Position numbers and translations under genes: made by a program. Below are positions 1 through 4,598 of a stretch of 6,943 nucleotides of DNA, piece after piece (position 1 is the first letter of the stretch; each line of letters begins with the position of its first letter). The stretch comes from Bacillota bacterium. Lineage in GTDB: Bacteria > Bacillota > Clostridia > Lachnospirales > Lachnospiraceae. The notes under the pieces are model-generated. The model worked only from the letters and a program-made list of their open reading frames with translations, searched no databases and was not told the origin of the DNA. The DNA lies in NCBI GenBank assembly GCA_017861355.1, contig JAGFXQ010000181.1, positions 1 to 6,943 on the forward strand. The letters run 5' to 3'.

Positions 1-482
1 AGATCGGCTTCTGCAAAATCAAGTGAATCGGCGACGGAAGCAGCATGGCCGACTGCATCAGAAAGCCATAACATATGATAATGCAGTGGATGTAACTGGA
101 GAGGAGCATCATTTTGAAGGCGATTGATTATGTACAGATATTCCTCCAGCTCGTTCAACATATCATTATAAAAGGAAGGTGGCAGATGCGTTTTTACGTC
201 AGAAGTCAGAGACATGGACAGAAGCTCAAGCTTAAAATCCCTTAGTTGATAAGCAGCCTCATAAACTTTCCTTGTAAAAGAATCCAGCTCACTTTCCTTC
301 ATGAATTGATCGGTATTTGCAAGTAAATGATCGAAAAGAAGGATGAATTCCTGTGCCAGCATTAGATATTCGGTCTCCGATGGTGCGAGAGAAAAAAAGA
401 TGAATCTCGAATGATCACCCAATACCTGTAGCCAGAAACGGTGTTCACAGAGAGCAGCATCTATATTAGTTGTACTATTCAA
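1..482 (-). CDS. DUF2935 family protein (partial, C-terminus off the left edge)
   Basis: An open frame of 160 codons reads leftward from a TTG at 482 to the window edge without a stop. A perfect AGGAGG (plus-strand 490-495) lies seven bases upstream of the TTG, which fixes the start. The product begins LNSTTNIDAALCEHRFW and continues GDHSRFI (residues 22-28), then LAPSETEY, then long amphipathic helices. A second His-rich stretch, HPLHYHMLWL, lies at residues 131-140, followed by GHAASV. This helix-rich layout, with E-H-x-FW near the N-terminus followed by [GE]-D/E-H-x-x-FI and P-x-E, is what I recall of DUF2935, an all-helical family of Clostridia and Bacilli with no firm function. The repeated Glu/His positions suggest a metal-binding helical bundle, but that is inference. 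Full-length members are roughly 250-300 residues, so about half is seen. It lies 101 bp behind the yitT-like gene in the same direction with no terminator between them, so co-transcription is plausible. Confidence 0.72.
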   Translation of the reverse strand, partial: MNSTTNIDAALCEHRFWLQVLGDHSRFIFFSLAPSETEYLMLAQEFILLFDHLLANTDQFMKESELDSFTRKVYEAAYQLRDFKLELLSMSLTSDVKTHLPPSFYNDMLNELEEYLYIINRLQNDAPLQLHPLHYHMLWLSDAVGHAASVADSLDFAEAD

Positions 483-489
483 GAGAATG

Positions 490-495
490 CCTCCT
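490..495 (-). promoter_or_regulatory. Ribosome binding site deciding the TTG start of the DUF2935 gene
   Basis: AGGAGG on the minus strand, seven bases before TTG at 482. There is no ATG at a suitable distance, so this site is the main evidence for a TTG start. Confidence 0.8.
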
Positions 496-583
496 GTTCG
501 CAATAATCTATTCTTATATATATGCGGGAAGGCTGTTATTTATTTAGTTGTTATAATATGTCTGAAGCATGATAGGGTATGAA

Positions 584-1447
584 TTATCCTCGAAAGCCAC
601 GACCGATGATCTCGCTCGTGTTGGTGATTAAGATGAAAGCATCCGGATCAGCTTGTCTTATATACTTTCGCAGTTGCACTGCTTGGGAACGGCTAATTAC
701 TGTTAATATAATCTTCTTTTCCTTCTCTGTGAAAGCACCTTTGGCATCGAATACGGTAGCACTGCGATGTAAGTTATTGAGGATATAATCACAGATTGGT
801 TTGGGGTCTACACAAATGATTGTAAAATATTTATTCAAATTAAGATTCTCAATAACGTCATCTACGAGCGTTGATTTTAGGAATAAACCTAAGATGGAGA
901 GTAAACCGGCAGTAACACCGAATACTGGAAATACAGCAACTGTAAGTAAAAAATCAGTAATCAGAAGAGAACGTCCGATATCAAGACTGGTGTATTTCTT
1001 AAGCAGCATGGCGATAATATCTGTTCCCCCGGTCGATGCTCCGATGTTGAAAAGTAATGCAGCTCCAACGCTGGGTAGAATTACAGCAAAGGCTAGTTCT
1101 AATAAAGGCTGATTCGTAAGAGGCTTGTCCATAGGAACGATAATCTCAAGGATTCGAAGAGAGAGAGAAAGCAATAGACTTCCATATACGGTGCGATTAC
1201 CAAAGCTTTTTCCTAAGGAAAGATATCCAATCACTAATAAGATGACGTTAATCACTAAAACAATTGTTCCGGAACTGATACTGCTTCCGAATAACCTACT
1301 TAAAATAACTGCGATACCCGTAACGCCGCCGGTGGAGAAATTATTCGGGAACTTGAAGAAATATACACCGAATACGACCAGCATAACACCGACTGTAATC
1401 AATGCGTATTCCTTTGCTTTTTGTACTATAACTGTTTGTTGCTTCAA
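584..1447 (-). CDS. YitT family membrane protein (DUF161 and DUF2179 domains)
   Basis: A 287-residue integral membrane protein of the YitT family. These proteins have an N-terminal membrane region with an internal repeat and a cytosolic C-terminal DUF2179 domain; their biochemical role is not settled. The two repeat signatures are NNFSTGGVTGIA (residues 35-46) and GASTGGTDIIAMLL (136-149). Hydrophobic segments lie at about 16-32, 61-77, 85-103, 117-134 and 161-190. The soluble tail from about residue 206 (NKYFTIICVDPKPICDYI) to IIGRGF at 281-286 matches DUF2179. I chose TTG at 1447 over an in-frame ATG at 1534. The TTG has AGGAGG seven bases upstream, whereas the extension would run through the gene's own promoter and adds a Cys/aromatic-rich leader not expected in the family. 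The length then fits the usual 280-290 residues. The gene is divergent from the leader RNA and rsgA, and the DUF2935 gene follows it. Confidence 0.92.
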   Translation of the reverse strand: MKQQTVIVQKAKEYALITVGVMLVVFGVYFFKFPNNFSTGGVTGIAVILSRLFGSSISSGTIVLVINVILLVIGYLSLGKSFGNRTVYGSLLLSLSLRILEIIVPMDKPLTNQPLLELAFAVILPSVGAALLFNIGASTGGTDIIAMLLKKYTSLDIGRSLLITDFLLTVAVFPVFGVTAGLLSILGLFLKSTLVDDVIENLNLNKYFTIICVDPKPICDYILNNLHRSATVFDAKGAFTEKEKKIILTVISRSQAVQLRKYIRQADPDAFILITNTSEIIGRGFRG

Positions 1448-1454
1448 AGTGGAG

Positions 1455-1460
1455 CCTCCT
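1455..1460 (-). promoter_or_regulatory. Ribosome binding site deciding the TTG start of the yitT-like gene
   Basis: AGGAGG on the minus strand, seven bases before TTG at 1447. The sequence and spacing are the same as at the neighbouring DUF2935 gene. This argues against the longer ATG-initiated frame. Confidence 0.85.
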
Positions 1461-1490
1461 TTAGTGATGATCGAAAATATCTCAAACAAA

Positions 1491-1518
1491 AGTATATAAC
1501 AAGGGTCTAAAATGTCAA
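1491..1518 (-). promoter_or_regulatory. Sigma-A promoter of the yitT-like gene
   Basis: On the minus strand, a perfect -35 box TTGACA (1518-1513) is followed after 16 bases by TATACT (1496-1491). Transcription would start near 1484, giving a short leader of about 37 bases before the TTG start. It stands back to back with the rightward promoter at 1553-1581, with 34 bp between the two -35 boxes. Confidence 0.78.
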
Positions 1519-1552
1519 GGGAAATAAAATACAAGAGAATAAGAAATAATAG

Positions 1553-1581
1553 TTGCAGTGAGGAAAATAATGTATTATAAT
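1553..1581 (+). promoter_or_regulatory. Sigma-A promoter of the leader RNA upstream of rsgA
   Basis: TTGCAG (1553-1558), a 17-base spacer and a perfect TATAAT (1576-1581). Transcription would start near 1588. This is the only convincing rightward promoter before rsgA, so both the structured RNA and any read-through into rsgA probably depend on it. Confidence 0.75.
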
Positions 1582-1685
1582 AGCTTCGTAATTAGTTGTA
1601 GATTGAATGGTTATGAGTAATAGAATTCATGACTATGATATCCTTGTGGGGATGGTAATCCTCGTTACCGAAAGGAGTTGTTTGA

Positions 1686-1718
1686 ATGTTAGCTTTTAGA
1701 ATGGTGGTTTTTGACTAA
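1686..1718 (+). CDS. Possible 10-residue leader peptide MLAFRMVVFD
   Basis: ATG at 1686 is preceded by GAAAGGAG (1670-1677) with eight bases between, an ideal ribosome binding site, and the frame closes at TAA 1716-1718. The peptide would be MLAFRMVVFD. Both its start and its stop codon fall in the two strands of a predicted hairpin (1684-1692 with 1715-1722), as in leaders where a ribosome's position chooses between RNA folds. Against this, a ten-codon ORF occurs easily by chance, and the purine-rich AAAGGAG may only be structural RNA. It has no run of a single amino acid that would suggest classical amino-acid attenuation. Confidence 0.3.
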   Translation: MLAFRMVVFD

Positions 1719-1807
1719 CTTCATATGGGGCTGAATTAGCGAAGCGATTATACTTTGCCTTGGACAGCCAATCAAGTAACCTTTCGTGAATACTATGACT
1801 TATTGGT

Positions 1808-1833
1808 GGCACACTTTAGGGTGTGTTATTTTT
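1808..1833 (+). terminator. First, weaker terminator hairpin of the leader
   Basis: CACAC (1810-1814) pairs with GTGTG (1821-1825), can be extended by G-U pairs on both sides, and is followed by TTATTTTT (1826-1833). It starts five bases after the 3' strand of the long closing helix, so the helix and terminator could influence each other. Confidence 0.5.
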
Positions 1834-1853
1834 GTATCTATTGATACATCATT

Positions 1854-1895
1854 GCCAAAAGCAGCAATTCAACAAGGCTGCTTTTGGCTATTTTT
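1854..1895 (+). terminator. Strong intrinsic terminator just upstream of rsgA
   Basis: A perfect 12-bp stem, GCCAAAAGCAGC (1854-1865) with GCTGCTTTTGGC (1877-1888), with an 11-base loop and followed by TATTTTT. It sits 54 bp before the rsgA start. Either it ends a free-standing small RNA, or it is the off-state of an attenuator controlling rsgA. Confidence 0.88.
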
Positions 1896-1949
1896 ATGCC
1901 CTCAGGAAGTAGTAGATGTAACATGAAACAATAAAAATGGAGGAATTAG

Positions 1950-3041
1950 ATGATCGATTTAAGAAATTATGGTTATACGGAACAATATCAAACAGAAGAG
2001 ATGCCGGAGGGCTGCATCCCGGGAAGAGTAACTGAGGTTCACAGAGAGCTGTTTAAAGTGATTACGGAATTTGGAGAATGCAATGCAAGAATGAAGGGCT
2101 CCTTCTATAATAAGGCAGATACAGCGGAGGATTTTCCGGCGGTTGGTGATTTTGTGATACTGCGTTACAACGAGATAGGTGATTCTCAGATTACCAAGAT
2201 ATGCCCGAGACGATCCAAATTCTCAAGACCGGATTATTCCGGTCATGCAGCAGGTTATGTTAAAACAATATTAGAACAGGTGGTGGCTGCGAATTTTGAC
2301 TATGTCTTTATTCTAGCATCATTAAATTATGATTTTAACATTAATCGAATCCTAAGATATATTACCGTAGCATGGGAAAGTGGGGGAACACCGGTAGTTC
2401 TTTTGACAAAAGCGGATCTGGTCGAGGATTATACGGAGCAATTAAGGCTGATCAGAGAGCAGGCAATCGGAGTAGAGGTATATGCGGTGAGTGCAAAGTC
2501 AAAGGAAGGTCTGAAGCAGCTGGAACGTTTTATGACATCGCAGAATACCGTTGTTTTCCTTGGGTCTTCCGGTGTAGGTAAGTCAACACTGGTCAATGCA
2601 CTGGCGGGGGATGATATTATGGAGGTGAATCAGATTCGTCAGGATGACAGTAAGGGTAGACATACTACAACACACCGTCAGCTTATATTATTGAACAATG
2701 GTGTCATGGTAATCGATACACCTGGTATGAGAGAGCTTGGTATGTGGGATGTTGAGGAGGGGCTGGGTGATACCTTCTCGGATATTGCTGAGCTGTCGAA
2801 CCAGTGCAGATTCTCAGACTGTACCCATCGTAATGAGCCCGGTTGCGCCATACAAGCAGCAATCGCTGACCATACACTGGAAGGTTCGAGATGGAAGAAC
2901 TATCTGCAATTGAAAGGTGAAGCAAGATTTACCGAGGATAAATCGGCATATCTCAGAGAAAAGCGAGAATTTTTTAAGAAACTGGAGAAGGCGAATAGAA
3001 CAAAACAGAAAGTAGGGGTAATAAGTGATGGAGTTCGTTGA
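1950..3041 (+). CDS. rsgA: Ribosome small-subunit-dependent GTPase A (RsgA/YjeQ/EngC)
   Basis: A 363-residue circularly permuted GTPase that binds the 30S subunit and acts as a late assembly checkpoint, releasing assembly factors on GTP hydrolysis. An N-terminal OB-fold region (about 20-95) precedes the GTPase motifs in permuted order. These are G4 TKAD (153-156), G5 SAK (181-183), P-loop GSSGVGKST (205-213), a G2-type GRHTTTHR (236-243) and G3 DTPG (256-259). The zinc site C-x4-C-x-H-x5-C is complete at C286, C291, H293 and C299. The C-terminus is a charged helix. GGAGG six bases upstream supports the ATG. At 363 residues it is longer than the typical ~300-residue housekeeping RsgA of Firmicutes and starts with an extra N-terminal segment (MIDLRNYGYT...). 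It may be the second, longer paralogue seen in some Clostridia and Bacilli (inference). It overlaps the next gene and lies behind the structured leader. Confidence 0.95.
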   Translation: MIDLRNYGYTEQYQTEEMPEGCIPGRVTEVHRELFKVITEFGECNARMKGSFYNKADTAEDFPAVGDFVILRYNEIGDSQITKICPRRSKFSRPDYSGHAAGYVKTILEQVVAANFDYVFILASLNYDFNINRILRYITVAWESGGTPVVLLTKADLVEDYTEQLRLIREQAIGVEVYAVSAKSKEGLKQLERFMTSQNTVVFLGSSGVGKSTLVNALAGDDIMEVNQIRQDDSKGRHTTTHRQLILLNNGVMVIDTPGMRELGMWDVEEGLGDTFSDIAELSNQCRFSDCTHRNEPGCAIQAAIADHTLEGSRWKNYLQLKGEARFTEDKSAYLREKREFFKKLEKANRTKQKVGVISDGVR

Positions 3042-4017
3042 TTTTAATCAGAGCCATATTGCAATGGCATTAAAGATTGCAAAGGATAATTATGAGAAGG
3101 AAAGGCAGCAGGTAAGTGAATTACCTGAGAATGTCACTCTTCCCGACTTAACACATTTTGCGGAAAACGGACTTGGGGTTACAGCAATCCAGGACGGTCA
3201 GGTTCTGGGCTTTATATGCCCGTACCTTCCGCGAGAGGATGCATTTGGAACAACGATGGTTCGGGGCACCTTTGTACCGATGAATGCTCATGGGATTGCG
3301 ACCCACATAGCAGAGGAAGACAGAGGTCGCATCTATTCGAAGCTTTATCAGGCAACCGCAGCGAAGCTGATTAAGAGGGGGATAAGAAGCCATGCAATTG
3401 CGCTATATACACATGACCAGTCCGGAGCAAGGAGCTTTTTCTACAACGGGTTTGGTCTTCGGTGTATTGATCTGATTCGTTCCATCGATGTGATACCGGA
3501 GGATAAGACATTAAAAATCGAGGATCAACACAAGGTAGAGTATGTGGAGCTGTTCCGGGATGAGTGGGTACTCTTACTGGATCAGCACAATGGCTTAATC
3601 AGTCATCTTGCAAATAGTCCTTCCTTTATGATGTTTACGCCATTGGATGAAGCGGCACTGTATCAACAGACTTCGGAAGATGTCAGATATTTTGCAGCCA
3701 AAGTAAATGCTCGATGCGTTGCTTATATTAAGTTGTCTGATCGAGGAGAAAACTTTGCGACAGAGGTGGATGAGATGATGAATATCTGCGGTGCATACTG
3801 TGAAACAGAGTATCGGGGATCCGGCTTATACCATAATCTGTTGTGCTATGTCATGAAGAAACTCCAAAGCGAGGGTTATCGTCTGCTTGGTGTGGACTGT
3901 GAGAGCTTCAATCCAACTGCGCGGGGATTCTGGCTTAAGTACTTTAAAGAGTATACGCATAGTGTTGTCCGACGGATCGATGAAAAAGCAGTAGATGAAG
4001 CAATGAAAGAACAGTAG
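3028..4017 (+). CDS. Tandem GNAT-domain N-acetyltransferase
   Basis: About 329 residues forming two GNAT modules, enzymes that transfer an acetyl group from acetyl-CoA to an amine; the substrate cannot be read from the sequence. The N-terminal module (about 1-155) has a degenerate acetyl-CoA loop (EEDRGRIYSKLYQ) but the typical closing strand-helix ALYTHDQSGARSFFYNGFG. The C-terminal module (about 172-320) has a good Q/R-x-x-G-x-G/A motif in YRGSGLYHNLL (about 262-272) and the usual SFNPTARGFWLKYF ending, so it is the likelier catalytic half. The start overlaps the rsgA end by 14 bp in another frame. A GTG at 3025 directly precedes the ATG at 3028, and AGGGG at 3014-3018 could serve either. 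The overlap indicates co-transcription and translational coupling with rsgA. The last codons (DEKAVDEAMKEQ) are encoded by the first units of a 23-bp tandem repeat. Confidence 0.88.
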   Translation: MEFVDFNQSHIAMALKIAKDNYEKERQQVSELPENVTLPDLTHFAENGLGVTAIQDGQVLGFICPYLPREDAFGTTMVRGTFVPMNAHGIATHIAEEDRGRIYSKLYQATAAKLIKRGIRSHAIALYTHDQSGARSFFYNGFGLRCIDLIRSIDVIPEDKTLKIEDQHKVEYVELFRDEWVLLLDQHNGLISHLANSPSFMMFTPLDEAALYQQTSEDVRYFAAKVNARCVAYIKLSDRGENFATEVDEMMNICGAYCETEYRGSGLYHNLLCYVMKKLQSEGYRLLGVDCESFNPTARGFWLKYFKEYTHSVVRRIDEKAVDEAMKEQ

Positions 4018-4140
4018 ATATTGTAATGAAAGAACATCATCTATTGTAATGAAAGAACAATTGATATTGCTATGAAAGAACAGTATATCTAGTAATGAAA
4101 GAACAATATATATAGAATTGAAAGAGTATTACTTAATATG
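3980..4140 (+). repeat. 23-bp tandem repeat array spanning the acetyltransferase stop codon
   Basis: Successive 23-bp units start at 3980, 4003, 4026, 4049, 4072 and 4095, with a decayed seventh at 4118. Five units begin with the identical 11-mer ATGAAAGAACA; the first has ATGAAAAAGCA. The other 12 bases vary but keep a common pattern (GTAGATATTGTA, TCATCTATTGTA, ATTGATATTGCT, GTATATCTAGTA, ATATATATAGAA). The first unit and most of the second encode the protein C-terminus and the TAG stop; the rest are non-coding. The unit length is not a multiple of three, so expansion did not lengthen the protein. It looks like serial duplication from the gene's 3' end, with the second half of each unit drifting faster than the 11-mer. 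Confidence 0.88.
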
Positions 4141-4148
4141 ACAGAATG

Positions 4149-4186
4149 AAGAGGGATCGCGCTGGAATGCGCGATCCCTCTTTGCT
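4149..4186 (+). terminator. Terminator of the rsgA-acetyltransferase unit
   Basis: A perfect 13-bp stem, AGAGGGATCGCGC (4150-4162) with GCGCGATCCCTCT (4169-4181), with loop TGGAAT and one further A-T pair outside. The tail TTTGCTT is only moderately T-rich, so it may terminate inefficiently, but the stem is the strongest in the window. Confidence 0.8.
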
Positions 4187-4337
4187 TCATATGGCGAATG
4201 ACATTTAACGACCTATACTAATCATCATAAGAAGGCTAACTTGGAAGATTATACATTGCAAAAAAGGGAACCATCATGTTTGTCTCTACGTCTAATGGTT
4301 GTAAAAGATAAACGAGAGGAGGTTATACATCGAGAAG

Positions 4338-4361
4338 TTCACTTTCGGTACCAAAAGTGAA
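4338..4361. promoter_or_regulatory. 24-bp near-perfect palindrome, candidate operator
   Basis: Arms TTCACTTT (4338-4345) and AAAGTGAA (4354-4361) flank a GGTACC core (4347-4352). Eleven of twelve symmetric base pairs match; only 4346/4353 breaks the symmetry. The dyad suits a dimeric regulator, although no regulator gene is in the window. The right arm, AAAAGTGAA, recurs at 4510-4518. Confidence 0.45.
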
Positions 4362-4392
4362 TATCTCAGATTGCAGTGATAAGGATGACAAC
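4353..4392 (+). repeat. Diverged direct duplication, copy 1
   Basis: AAAAGTGAAT, then about 20 bases, then AGGATGACAAC (4382-4392). The same two blocks in the same order recur at 4510-4551, with 22 bases between them. The bases between the blocks are loosely alike. Confidence 0.5.
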
Positions 4393-4509
4393 AAGTAAAT
4401 AATTCATTCTACAAAGGAAAAATATATTCTCATAGAATATTGGAATAGAGTTAAGTGACTGAGTCAAAAGTTATCGATTACAAAATAAGAAAATAGAACT
4501 CAATAAATA

Positions 4510-4551
4510 AAAAGTGAATTCATTTAGTTGGGATATAAATAGGATGACAAC
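4510..4551 (+). repeat. Diverged direct duplication, copy 2, just upstream of the secreted-protein gene
   Basis: AAAAGTGAAT (4510-4519) and AGGATGACAAC (4541-4551) repeat the blocks of copy 1. Between them lies TATAAAT (4534-4540), which could be a -10 element. This copy ends 47 bp before the likely start codon at 4599. Confidence 0.5.
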
Positions 4552-4588
4552 TACACATGAATCATAAGAAGTCGTACCGCGACGGAAT

Positions 4589-4592
4589 GGAG
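4589..4592 (+). promoter_or_regulatory. Ribosome binding site deciding the ATG at 4599
   Basis: GGAG six bases before ATG 4599. The upstream in-frame ATG codons at 4557 and 4587 have no comparable site, and starting there would put charged residues (KKSYRDG) ahead of a standard signal peptide. Confidence 0.65.
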
Positions 4593-4598
4593 AATATT

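Larger units (their letters stand above)
1588..1895 (+). ncRNA. Structured leader or small RNA upstream of rsgA, class not recognised
   Basis: The stretch starts about seven bases after a TATAAT box and ends in two terminator hairpins, so it reads as a transcription unit of about 245 nt (first terminator) or 305 nt (second). Bases 1613-1632 can pair with 1784-1803 as a 20-position closing helix, with only two mismatches (1619/1797 and 1624/1792) and two G-U pairs. Inside it I see a hairpin GGTAA/TTACC (1654-1658 with 1665-1669), a hairpin around GTTAG/CTAAC (1688-1692 with 1715-1719, extended by GAA/TTC around one bulged base), and a short helix CTTG/CAAG (1643-1646 with 1773-1776). A possible 10-codon ORF lies at 1686-1718. 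I do not recognise a T-box, TPP, FMN, SAM, lysine, cobalamin, glycine, guanidine, M-box, yybP-ykoY, SRP RNA, RNase P or tmRNA signature. A 6S-like rod cannot be excluded by eye. The promoter and terminators are solid; the function is unknown. Confidence 0.55.
4187..4598 (+). other. Intergenic region rich in palindromes, no gene seen
   Basis: About 410 bp with no convincing coding frame. It holds a 24-bp near-palindrome (4338-4361), a 17-bp inverted repeat ATATTCT/AGAATAT (4424-4440), an 11-bp palindrome TGACT-G-AGTCA (4456-4466) and a diverged duplication described separately. A full AGGAGG at 4317-4322 is followed by no ATG, GTG or TTG at usable distance. I find no consensus sigma-A promoter for the downstream gene; a TATAAAT at 4534-4540 has no recognisable -35 box. 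Confidence 0.6.

Noticed and set aside
801..1499. Two plus-strand open frames (801-1112 and 1125-1499)
   Set aside because: They are antisense to the yitT-like gene, lack ribosome binding sites and have no recognisable protein features.
1448..1534. N-terminal extension of the yitT-like protein to an ATG at 1534
   Set aside because: It would run through the TTGACA/TATACT promoter at 1491-1518, so the mRNA would start inside the coding frame; the TTG at 1447 has a perfect ribosome binding site.
1588..1833. Assignment of the leader to a known riboswitch or housekeeping RNA
   Set aside because: I compared it by eye with the conserved cores of the common riboswitches, T-box, SRP RNA, RNase P and tmRNA and found no match. 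A 6S-like rod remains possible but unsupported.
2704..2925. Minus-strand frame inside rsgA (and similar ones at 3148-3393 and 4912-5190)
   Set aside because: They lie opposite well-supported genes, and their composition is that of complementary-strand shadows.
3980..4117. CRISPR array
   Set aside because: The constant part is only 11 bp, the variable part is 12 bp with related sequence in each unit, and the array starts inside a coding gene. No cas genes are near.
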